This document shows positions 46,756 to 57,191 of a stretch of 64,000 nt of DNA, piece by piece; the stretch's first letter is position 1, and every line of letters starts with the position of its first letter. Origin of the DNA: Mikania micrantha (taxonomy: Eukaryota; Streptophyta; Magnoliopsida; Asterales; Asteraceae); the NCBI GenBank assembly GCA_009363875.1, contig CM018682.1, forward strand, positions 59,108,031 to 59,172,030, given 5' to 3'. Made by a program: the position numbers and the translations under genes. The notes below the pieces were generated by a model, which did no database searches, was not told where the DNA came from, and saw only the letters and a list, made by a program, of their open reading frames with translations.

Positions 46756-48539
46756 AATAAATTCCATCCCAAAATTTAAGCATAATTATCGGATACTACT
46801 TTCTTTACATCAAATGGGAGTGTTTGATTGTGTCTTACGTGTTTTCTACAAGCATGCGATGTTCAATTATAAATACCCTTTTGATGTATCATGATAGCTA
46901 AGGCATTATGGATGTGAGATATAAGCTTTGATTCCATTTTCACAGATAGTGAGGTCAGCTTATTCTACATCCATTAGGGTTTGTGTTCTTCATTTGCCTT
47001 GACCATCCCTCCTTAGAAAGTAGTTTACTTTGTAGTTCACATAATTTCCGAAGAATTTCTACAGTTACCGCAAAGGTTATAGATTTACTAACCATCTCAG
47101 TTAGAAGATTAAAATCTTCAGATCTTCACATACCATAGTTTTGATAGTGTATGATCCAATTGAATGGTCCCTATCACAATTCTCTCATGTTGCGGATATT
47201 GTGAGCGGACTTGATCCTACGGGTATTACGTTTTTGGTGTGTACTGGAAGTATTGGATGGAAGTTTGGTAACTTAACCATAGCTATTGTTCATACTCCCA
47301 TAGAGTTACCTCATGTTGTTCTCACAACTCTAGGTTTCGATCGTTCGATCTAAACCTTTAGGTCACGTATAACGTATCCTAAGTCATGTCAGTATGATCT
47401 CAGGAAAGAAACATAAACTTTCGATCCGTTTCCAGATCCTGGTGTACGTTTTACTTACTTTTAGGAACTACCTAAGGAATAAGGTAATTTTACCATGATA
47501 AGTGTAAAGATTTACCCTTTAAGTAAATCTATGCACATTTCTAAAAGTGATGAGCATTAACTCTTATTCCACCTAGATGTCATTTTACTTATGTGATCTC
47601 ATTGTAAATATTGTTCCAGATGTTATTACTCATTGTCTTTGCTACCCCAGTACATGTCTAAAATTACCCGTTTCAAGATCATAGCGATCTTTCCGGCCTA
47701 ACTTGGATAATGTTGAGCTATCACTTTACGACTACCCATAAATTTAATTCATCATAATTTTATCATGTGGATTTCATTAGCTCCATAAGATGATATAAAT
47801 CACTATTTCTCATAGTTAGTCTCCAAGTTACAAAATTATTTTGAACTACTAGACGTTCTCTTTATAAGGACGTCTAGGGTTTTGATCCTACTACTATCTC
47901 GGATTTCTCTGTTCCATGACCTTCGGATCTGATGTGAAGTCTCCTTAATAGTTAATGTAGGCGAATAACTATCTCATAATAGTTATTCATGTTTTTCCTC
48001 GATTCTCATTTGTAACTACTGGACCTTGCTGATCTAAGGCTTGATCTGGTTACGATCTTAACATTGTTCTAAAATCAACTCTTTCTTATTTATGAACATA
48101 ACCGAAGCTTCCTAGAATGGTAAGCTCTAGTTTAGTTGGGTCTAAATTTGACATAACATTTTGCACAATTAATTTGGTATTCTCTACTACTTAGAATGTG
48201 ATGATCTGTTTAAATATCTAAACCTGATATTACAACAGACATCTAAGTAGCATGGAACTCTATCTAATGTGTAAAGGAAAATTCCCAATGAATCCTTGGA
48301 AATCACAACAATAGTATTCCAGGAAATTAAGGCTACGTTATTTAAGAGTAACCTAGTCTCAATTGGGTTAAGGATTCCAAATATATTCTTGAGTCTATTT
48401 TCGATTGAATTTCTACATGTTTTAGTATTCTTTCTCTATATGGCTTTCTCCTTAACTACAGTAACAGTTCTCAAGCGAAGTATCGGCAATTATTATCCAA
48501 ACTCTTATTATCTAATTGACACCTAGTTAATCTATAGTT
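46756..48539 (-). other. Non-coding interior of deleted Gypsy X3
   Basis: 1.8 kb between the gag remnant and the polypurine tract, where an autonomous element would have about 4 kb of pol. I find no protease, RT, RNase H or integrase motif in any minus frame. The end near 48401 ('gaatttctacatgttttagt') is shared with X1 (31870) and X2 (44475). Confidence 0.6.
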
Positions 48540-49410
48540 ACCTTTAAATTAATATTCCTACCACAACAACAGGATATTCATTTCGAAACATTATACTAAT
48601 ACATAACTTAAATACACAACATTGAAATGGCATACCTACGATGTCATCCGACTCCGAGCGTACATCTGGAGTTGGTAGAGAGAGTAGTTCCTCGATAGAT
48701 ACTTGAGCTGTTGGACGCTTTATCCTGGGACAGTTCCTTGCAAAATGTCCTTGCATTTCACAGGTGTAGCATTGGTGGTTGCATTGAGAGGAAGTAGATG
48801 TACTTTCATCATGGTTTTTATTCTGAGTTGGAGGGATTCGATACTTCTGAGTCGAGTGCCCTTCTTCCTACACCTCAGACAGTGGTTACATTGTTTGTTC
48901 TTAACACGATGAAATCAACATTCGTTAAACTTGGGAAATGTACCGGTGTGTTGATGAGGAATTGGGTTCACTGGGGTTTTGCACCGTTTAGCCCAGTGAC
49001 CTGTCCTTTCACAACGGGTGCACTAGTGACATCGGGTCCAGTAATAATGGTGATATTGGCAAAGTCGGCGGAGAGGGGCCTTTCCACCATAACTGTTGCC
49101 ACCCTACATTGTAGTCTTGTCTAGCATGACTTGCCTGATCGGCATAGCTTTGGTGAATTTACGGTCCTTTTTGGTTTTTAGAAGGACAACGTTTGGATTT
49201 CTTGGTGGTTTCACCTTTCTCTTGTTCTTTCTGCTCTGCAGTGACAGGTGGAAAACTCCTAGCATACTCTTCACTGGTCCTGATTCGAGTGATGTTTTCA
49301 GGGATGACTCCAACCAATTGTTTAGTAATCAGGGTTGCCAGTGCAGTAGTTGTTGGATCCACTTCAGGTGGAGGGGAATGAGGCTGTGATGTTTGTCGTC
49401 TCTGTGACAT
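48540..49410 (-). pseudogene. Gag remnant of deleted Gypsy X3
   Basis: ATG at 49410 gives MSQRRQTSQPHSPPPEVDPT, TTALATLITKQLVGVIPENI and ..KGETTKKSKRCPSKNQKGP. It then runs through broken frames to NKQCNHCLRC, and to a perfect CCHC knuckle CYTCEMQGHFARNC with tail IKRPTAQVSIEELLSLPTPD (near 48640-48765). The capsid-like gag core between the N-terminus and the knuckles is missing. This is a deletion derivative of a chromovirus-style gag. Confidence 0.72.
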
Positions 49411-49499
49411 TCTGATCTTAACCGAAAAGTTAACGGTCAGTACTCGTGATCAAATGATGTATTCACATGCAAATAAATTCCTAAGTCTTGTGTTCTCTA

Positions 49500-49512
49500 C
49501 ATGAGGGTCCCA
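49500..49512 (-). promoter_or_regulatory. Candidate primer-binding site of X3 (not initiator Met)
   Basis: On the minus strand TGGGACCCTCATG lies 3 nt after the LTR end, the same spacing as the iMet site at 24022, but the sequence does not match initiator tRNA-Met. I do not identify the tRNA. Confidence 0.5.
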
Positions 49513-49515
49513 ATC

Positions 49516-50313
49516 TGTCACACTCGGAGCCAACGGGCTGGATCGACTTTCCCATCCGGCGGATAGGTCTCGGGGCACGATATTGTGTGGTTATCAAAAT
49601 GATCAGATTGTTTGCATAGCACTTGATATATGAAATGTGAAAACTAAACCTACATGCAAAAAAAAAATTACGGAGTTATATTACACCAGTTTGCGTTCCA
49701 TAATTTAACCCTGCAATTCTAACAAAAGACATATGATATAAATCTGCCTTGAACTGCATAATGATCTTGATCATATGTGAATCCCACACAAAATGCACAA
49801 AATGTGCTAGGTCCTCTATTAGGTCGCCTAGCTAATTCCTTGATCTTTGTGACTAAACATGTCCGTCACCTGAAAGGAATCACGCAAAAACAGGTCAACA
49901 CTAGGTTGGTGAGTTCATATGTTTATTTGAATTGAAAATATTTCATGAAAAAATTATTTGGTCAAACATGATTTAAGATTTCACAAAAACAGGTCAACAC
50001 TAGGTTGGTGAGTTCATTTGTCAAGACACGATCATGTCCATAGCGAAAACTAAGGTTTTCACTTCGTAGTCACACGCACATTTATGTCTCATTGATCTCA
50101 CTTTGTTCACATTGAATGAGTTTACTGTTTCTCACTTCCAACTGGAGGTGATAGTCAACCCATTAAATGAATGTAGATTCCTTGACCGGTTTTATGGTCA
50201 CTGTTAGTGGAGCCACTAAGCTACTAAATCTACCCTTTATTTGTTTTGATATTTGTTCTCACATTGCCTTCACACTCACTGCTACTAATCAAAACTTAGG
50301 CTATTAGTCAACC
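49516..50313 (-). repeat. Partial 5' LTR of deleted Gypsy X3
   Basis: Starts TGTCACACTCGGAGCC. It contains a 40 bp direct repeat, 'caaaaacaggtcaacactag..' (49894 and 49986), about 90 bp apart. Truncated on its far side by the LTR family 2 fragment at 50314. Confidence 0.65.
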
Positions 50314-50596
50314 TGTAACACCAGTGCCGGAAACGGTACCGGAACAGTGATCTCAAACAGTAACCGAAACAGTAATCAGGTACGAACTATATGTGTTTCA
50401 TTTTATGTCATGTTTATATCATATGTCATTATCATTTCGAGTTATCAAACAGTGAATTCAGAATCGTTTCAGAGAAACAAAACTCAGAAAACATGGTTCA
50501 TCAGTCAGATAGTTATCTGGCAACACAGAACCATCATGTGATTATTTGTTAGGATTTATTATGTATAAACGTATGTGAGGCTTTACAGAACAAAAC
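50314..50596 (-). repeat. Fragment of LTR family 2
   Basis: TGTAACACCAGTGCCGGAAA onward matches the reverse complement of the LTR end at 31858 for about 280 bp. It is cut at 'agaacaaaac' by another LTR starting TGTCACACC at 50597. Confidence 0.65.
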
Positions 50597-50986
50597 TGTC
50601 ACACCCCGACCCGAGGGGATTAGGGCATGACGATTGATTTCAAATCATTTAACTAACTTTGCGGAAGCATAGTTTAAATAATTCATAGCCCAAAGCGAAC
50701 TAAAGCAATTAAAGTCTCAAACACACAACAATTGTCTAAACTGCCACGCAGGGCCCAATAAAACATAATTCAATAACATAAATTGTTTTTAAATCAAATC
50801 CATTCTAAAGCCACACTATTCCTCTAGAAGCTCTTCCAGTTCTCCTACTCATACCAATTCAACCTGAAAGACATGCTAAAATACGTCAACTAAATAGTTG
50901 GTGAGAACATGAGTTTAATAATATGACACAATAGTAACAATAAGTATAACATGTGATAATTCAATAACAATACAACCAACCCTGTT

Positions 50987-51175
50987 CCATGCTCGGGCGT
51001 TTGCCTCATACACTGTTAGCCCACAACATGGTCAAACCAAATATACTTCCCAATTCCGAGACCCGTTCCTGCTCTCGGTCATTTATGTATCATAAGAATA
51101 TATGCCACAACGGTTGACAATAACCTCAGTGGGGTTTCAACCTTTCTTTTTCAAGGCCACCCTTTCGGGCCACTG
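50987..51175. other. Hairpin-rich segment in LTR D
   Basis: Three separate inverted repeats: CCATG(n3)GGGC...GCCC(n4)CATGG (50987-51031), CCGAGA...TCTCGG (51056-51078) and CAGTGG...CCACTG (51127-51175). Confidence 0.6.
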
Positions 51176-53399
51176 TGCGTGGGGGATTCCCCAAGTAGTA
51201 CTACCCATATACTCACCGGCTCTGCTTATGAGTTAATGGTTGTAAATTATGTTTAATGCCTAGGGGAAGCAATTTTATTGAAACGGACGTTCATTATCAC
51301 ATAAATAAAATTATATAAACAGTTTATGGAGCATGCTTTCAGTATCCCAAAACAGTAAAAGAAAAGGGATCACATGAACTCACCTGCTACTGATGTTTGG
51401 TTATCTGTCGATTGAAGGGATTGATGGTAAATCTTGATTGGTTCACTTGCCTAGTGTATGTTTAGATTTCAGTAAATATCCATGCCATAAACATTGATGT
51501 GATATTGTTTCTCATTTAACTTTATTTTCAAGTATTCAAAATTACATGAGAATATAAGTTTACATATTTATAAGTTTTTCCCGATTACTTTTTATTAGTA
51601 AAGGGTCTGGGTAAATTTTTATTTACTCATTCCCTATTATTTTTATATTAACTACTTATATTACAAATTGTTTTTATATGCTTAAAATCCTCAAAAATTC
51701 CCAGATAATGATTCTGATCACTAAAAATTCCGAAAATATTTATATAGTCTCATACTGATGTTATTTAACTCCTGTAAAATTTTCAGAATTTTTAAAGCTT
51801 GTTTACTATTTTAAACAGTTTTAAACATTTTAAATACCATTAATATTATAATAAATATTTCCCGATATGTAAAAATTACCAAACATTTTATACAGTAAAT
51901 AAATAACGTTCTAAGGTTACTGTAGGAATTTCAGAATTTTAGGAGGTCATTTACTATATAAAATGGTTTTTGCACTATTTATTATTTTAAATAACAAATA
52001 AATACTTAACAGTCACTAAAAATTACCATATTTTAACTGAGACCTCCCAGTATTATTAGCATACTGGGAAAAATAATTACTTCATATTTTGGACAGTAAC
52101 AAATTTAATTCGTATTTTTAGCCTTTACAAACATTTTAAATGGCAAATGATTAGTTTAAACTATAAATTTTTAGTTTCAATATTTTTCCCAGGTCTTCTA
52201 ACTATATTCATACCGAAATAAATTATACTTAGGATTTTTATCAATCAGGAGATATTTTTGATGATTTTATCAAGATTTATAGGGATTTTAATAAATCCAT
52301 AACTTATTCTAGACATAAAAATAAATACTCAAACTTTTTGAGTGTTATCCCAACATTATTATGAGTCCATTTTAGTTATACATTCTGTCCAGAAAACTGT
52401 TAACATAATTTTTGATATTTTACATACTTATAAACCTTAGAAATGGGGTTTTTGGGTCAAAATTACCAATATAACATTTCTATCATCAATACCCAATATT
52501 TTATATAATATTTCCAACAATAAAATCACATCTAGACCTTATCAAAATTTCGTGACATACATATTAGCATTTTAAAGTTGTATTTTCCATTTCTACATAC
52601 ATGCATGCACATATAACTATTTGTTAAGGGGAGTGGTTCTTACTCGTGAGCTTAATACTTGTGTCAACCGTTTCCAAGATGGTTGTGGGCTGTTAAGAAT
52701 TGTAGAAAGTATAGAATGGATTTAGAGTTCATGCTACATGCGAGAATGGAAGTTTTGGGTTTCCAAGATCATGATGTTACACATGCAAAACTTGCATGTG
52801 TATGGAAACGTCTAGGTACTCATCTCCCATAGTTGTGAGTGTTTTTGATAATGGTGAAATCGATTCTAAGAATGTGTAAAGGTTCATTTAACGAAAATCA
52901 TAGCTTTTGTTAAGAAAATGTCGAATTTGCACACATGCATGTACATGCATGTGTGTTTTTGCGATTTAGCCGTATAACACCTCCATTTTTATGGTTTAAA
53001 AACGATGAGAATGGGTGTTTAGGGACGGTTAAGGATGGTGATGAGAAGGGGAGTAGATAGAATATAATTTTGGGAGCTTTTAGTAACCAACAAGCTAACC
53101 TTTGTGTCGACCAACTCCTTGTACTCGTGTGGTGTTCTTGTGGTGGCCTCCAATCCGTCGACTCCTTGAGAGAATGGGGCTGGAACCGTCGACCACTTGA
53201 GAGGAGAAAAGATGAGAGAATTCTTGGCTTCAAAATTAAGTAGTGATGTGTGATATGTGATATGTGTGTGTTGGCCGAAAATATTAAGGGGAGAGGGAAG
53301 GAATCTCGGTCAAGGAAAAAAATAAAGAGAGGAGGATGAGTGGTTGATGTGTGTGGGGAAGAGAGGGAGAGTGTGGATTGGGGGTTGAGGGTGGTGGTG

Positions 53400-53860
53400 T
53401 AAGAGTTTTTGTTTTCTTGTGTTGGTATGTATGCATGTAGCCGTGTAATGTGTGTATATGATGGTGATGTGGGTAAAAGATGTAGAAGTAACTCTATTGG
53501 TGATAGTGGGAGGTGTGTTAAGAAAATAGTTTTAAATCATATATGTGTGTGTCTAACGTTTGTGCATATATATGTATATATATATATGTATCGTGTATAT
53601 GTGTATGTGTATGCTATATATTTGTGTCTTGTAGTATAATATATGTAGATAGTGTAAGAGAGTTGTAATTGATTTATCTAAATAATCTAGGTATGTATGG
53701 ATATATGTGGGTGTCGCACATATGTATGTATGTGTAAACATATATTAGATTTTTATTTGTTGAGCCTTAATATTAATACCCCTATGCATGTATGTATAAA
53801 CGAAATGTGAACATATATACATATATATATTACTATGTGTGTGTATGTCGTGACATACAT
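53400..53860. repeat. TG/TA-rich simple-sequence tract
   Basis: Runs such as 'tatatatatatatgta', 'gtgtatatgtgtatgtgtatg' and 'acatatatacatatatatat' dominate this stretch. The short ORFs here are low-complexity artefacts. Confidence 0.75.
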
Positions 53861-54149
53861 ACAAATTTTTAATATGATAATTATTTATTAGAAGTAGTTT
53901 TGCATTAGATAATGAATTTAAGCATGCATAAATAAAAATATATATCTATGAATATGTGAAATCAATGTTTCGCTTTATTTTCACTCGTTGTGTCACAAGG
54001 GTATATTATGTTTCATAGAAGGATTCTTGTTTCTAAATTTTATGGCACGGTGTTCTATTGTTCTCAACTAATGACATAATTTCTCTACTTAATGTTTCTA
54101 AGAAGTGTGTGACAATCCGACTTTTCGGATTAACATTGTTAACTGAAGA

Positions 54150-54440
54150 GAGTGAGATCATAGGCCCAACAAGACAAATTAGGCCCAATGAAGTCTATGA
54201 AGGCCCAACAAAGTCTAGTAGGCCCAATAAGACCAGTTTAGGTTAAATGAAAACAAGGAAGGCCACTAAGGCCCAAGTAGGCCAAATAAGGCCCAAGAAG
54301 GCCCAGTAAGGCCCAAGAAGGCCCAGTAAGGCCAAGAAAGGCCCGATAGGCTCAAGGTAGGCTTTATGAGTTCAGAATAGGCCCAATGGCATTAATGAAG
54401 CCCAAATGAGTTAACTAAGGCCAATAGTATTTCAAATGGG
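54150..54440 (+). promoter_or_regulatory. GGCCCA array near the LTR start
   Basis: Ten GGCCCA words on this strand and one TGGGCC within 290 bp, with near-tandem 'aaggcccaagaaggcccagt' units around 54290-54340. TGGGCY is the site II element recognised by TCP factors in plant promoters. The array is identical in the 3' LTR. Confidence 0.55.
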
Positions 54441-55749
54441 CCAAATTAGTGACGATTTGGATTTTGGTTCAACTTTATTAATCGAATTGTTATGCAATTC
54501 AGCTAAACCATATCTAAAGGATTTGATTTAGTAGAAATCAGTCTCAATTTGTTCTAACTACAAAATCTAGACTTGTAATTAATTTAAAAGTCCAATTTTG
54601 ACTTTAAAAGTCAAAATTCGTTTAGAAAACAAGAAAGAAATTCGAAATTTATCAAATTCGAAGTTGTAATTGCGAATTTATCATCCATAATCATTGTAAT
54701 AATGATTATGAACCGTTTACATACGTTTTAATCCATTAGCATTCGAATTGAATGGAGTTATGGGCATAAGTGTTGTAACCGTCACATGGTTACATCAAAA
54801 CCATGAAATTCGATTTCCATCTTCACAATTGCACATTCCTACATCACAGTCGGCACATTCAGAGTCATTATCATATATCAATTCGATCGGTGAAGCTTCA
54901 GTTCGAAGGATTGGATCGCGAGTGGGCCGAAACTAGAGCTTCTAAGTGAATTACATCAATCCGGCAACAAAACAGGTAAGTAATTGTTTCTACACATCCC
55001 AAACTAATCGACTAAGATAATCCCTATGTAAATCCAGGGTTTCAATATCGAATTGTTCATGAACGATAATTAGGGTTCATCTAAGAATCGGTTTTGGGGG
55101 TTTGTATCCAAATGAATTTTAAAATCAAATTAATTGTTATGGTTAACTTCAGAAGATCTCGACAAAGGATAATAATATGTTAATTTTAGGAAACGATCAC
55201 GAATTGAATGATTTCGATTCTAGGGTTAATAGAACAAAACGGTTTGAGGGATTTTGATTCAAATGAGTTTAAGAATGAAATTGAATGTTATAGGTAGCTT
55301 CAGAAAGGATCGACTAAGGTTAAACCTAAGTTAATTGTGACTGATAACAATGGATTGATCGATTTCAAGTTTCTAGGGTTTGTTTTAATAATGGAATTGG
55401 GATTCTGATTATAAAGAGTTCAAAATTGAAATTTGTTGTCATTAATAGTTCAGAAGAGGCCGATTGAGAGTGATCCCACGTTAATTGCAACAAACTATAA
55501 TGAATTGTTAGTATTCGAGTTTTAGGATAAAACCGGTTAGAGGTTTTGATCCAATTGAATGTGTTATTGAGGAACATGATCAATTAAACACCCAAATATA
55601 ATCGATTAGGACAACAGAAGTAAAGCCCTAAGGAATTGGGTTAGATCGAGTTCGAATCGGGGTTCAATTGAAAGCTTGATGGGTTCGGTTGAATTGGGGG
55701 AACCGGCTAAGGTGTGGTTAAAAGGAATTAAGTTGGGTTTTTGTTAACA

Positions 55750-55826
55750 AATGTTGGTGGGCCGAGATGGTAGTTCGTGGGTGTGTAGAGTTGGAGGTCA
55801 CGGGTTCGAACCCGGGCCCCAACTGT
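55750..55826 (+). other. tRNA-like sequence in the LTR
   Basis: A box-like 'tgggccgagatgg' (about 55757-55770) is followed about 30 bp later by the B box GGGTTCGAACCC (55802-55813) inside a T-arm hairpin. Flanking 'gttggtgggcc' and 'gggccccaac' can pair like an acceptor stem. It could be a captured tRNA relic or SINE head, possibly a pol III promoter. It is not a standard full tRNA gene. Confidence 0.45.
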
Positions 55827-56409
55827 TTTTGAAATTTAAAACATTTTAATGTTTTACTCATAAATTTCTCATTTTAAATCCGATTGAATCCGTTCAAGTT
55901 GCGTTGGAACCGTAACGAAGTCCCGAACACATTAGAATAATAAAATTTATATTTTAATCCGAAAACAGAATCGCGTATAATTACGGTTATTTAAATAAAA
56001 TCAAATACGATTTTATTTAAACGATTTCAAAAGCACGCGTATTTACGTATGCACATTTTTGACACTTTAACATACGTGTGTTGACACGTATGTGATTTCA
56101 AGCACAAAACGATAATCCGAATAACATTAGGTTATTGTTTAAACACAGATTTTTCGTAGGAGGATTTCTTACACGAGCTTTTAGTGTGTGATCATTCTGC
56201 TAAAATGAAAGGTGCGTACACGGCCCCTTTCTTATTTTAAACTGTTTTGGGGGAGAAAACATGTGCAACAAACTATTTTTAGATACATATCACTTGCATG
56301 AGTTAGCTGTTTACATTATGTGACAACATAGCAACTTGAAAGTCCTTACACACCTCGAACCGTTTAGTTTGCTGTAACGCAAAGCGTGGTAGTTGGAAAT
56401 AGATCTATT

Positions 56410-56525
56410 AGGTTTGACAAACCTCACCTGGTAGATGGGATCTACGCAGGTGTTTGACTGACCAAACACATTTTACTATTGTTGTGCTAGACAATAGTGG
56501 CAAGGCAAAAACATGCTATAGCATG
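56410..56525 (+). other. Cluster of five hairpins in the LTR
   Basis: In 116 nt: AGGTTT/AAACCT (56410-56424); CACCTG-GTAGAT/ATCTAC-CAGGTG (56425-56452); GTTTG/CAAAC (56452-56467); ACTATTGT/ACAATAGT (56475-56498); and the perfect palindrome CATGCTATAGCATG (56512-56525). It lies about 0.5-0.6 kb before the LTR end, so it is probably in the transcribed leader. Confidence 0.65.
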
Positions 56526-57012
56526 GCAATTCGTCAGCTTCGGTGTCGAACACTTATGTAAATAGTTTATATGACTAGCTATCATGACTGTGCATGTGTG
56601 ATTATGTTATCTACAATCTTGTTATTCAAACTGTTGTTTTGAACATTGTGAATGCTTAAAACCTGTGTTATGCACCAACCTTTGTGTTGACTTGATTTAC
56701 ATGTTTTCTCAGGACGCTAAGGCGCGCGTTAAAGGTGGCATGGACTAGGAGATAGAGTCTCATGCATTTTAAACATTTGGAATATTTGAATTTGAACATT
56801 TCAGTATTTTGTTTTGTAATGTTTACTTTACAACTGTTATTGGTTTTAAACGCTTCCGCAACTTTTGTAAACTCTGATGTTATGTTTAAAGACCAAAGTA
56901 TGTTTTGAAATTAATATAGAGGTCTTCGCTATGTCTAATGATCTGAGATCCTGGTTTGTCACGTTCCCAAACGGTATGATTCCGTTAGTTGAAAATTGGG
57001 GGTGTGACAGAT

Positions 57013-57026
57013 TGGTATCAGAGCCA
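57013..57026 (+). promoter_or_regulatory. Primer-binding site (initiator Met tRNA)
   Basis: TGGTATCAGAGCCA, 3 nt after the 5' LTR end. Confidence 0.93.
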
Positions 57027-57114
57027 TTGGTTATAGCGAACTAGGTTTGCATTGTAGACTTAGACTATGACTGTTAGACATTAGACACATATGTTTACAC
57101 ACATTGCCTAGAAA

Positions 57115-57186
57115 TTACATATGACATTATGTAATTGACTTGTTTACACATTCCATGGCACTGCACTTACATATGGTATTATGTAA
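57115..57186 (+). other. Two identical-stem leader hairpins before the extra ORF
   Basis: TTACATA-n6-TATGTAA occurs twice (57115-57134 and 57167-57186) with different 6 nt loops. The second ends 5 nt before the ATG of the extra ORF (57192), so it could affect its translation; 'tgtaacag' there also resembles a splice acceptor. Confidence 0.6.
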
Positions 57187-57191
57187 CAGGC

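Larger units (their letters stand above)
50597..54107 (-). repeat. Chromovirus LTR (family D), interrupted by the young chromovirus
   Basis: Starts TGTCACACCCCGACCCG, the usual end of a chromovirus LTR read in reverse, and continues without coding capacity to the insertion at 54108. No primer site or polypurine tract adjoins it. Within it are a hairpin-rich segment (50987-51175), three GTCGAC words (53107, 53156, 53187), a CATGCATGTACATGCATG palindrome near 52932, a purine-rich tract (53280-53400) and TG/TA-rich simple sequence (53400-53860). Its far end should lie beyond the window, past the young insertion. Confidence 0.6.
54108..57009 (+). repeat. 5' LTR of the young chromovirus
   Basis: 2902 bp from TGTGACAATCCGAC to GGGGGTGTGACA. 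It carries a GGCCCA array (54150-54440), a tRNA-like segment (55750-55826) and a five-hairpin cluster (56410-56525). An alternative start two bases earlier is possible because the flank ends in TG. Confidence 0.93.

Noticed and set aside
49096..49389. Plus-strand ORFs with hydrophobic stretches near the X3 gag
   Set aside because: They are the reverse of the real minus-strand gag N-terminus (MSQRRQTSQPHS...).
53990..53996. TGTCACA as the far end of LTR D, making a solo LTR of 50597-53996
   Set aside because: The flanking 5-mers (aaaac and agggt) do not match, so no target duplication supports it; the LTR more likely continues beyond the young insertion.
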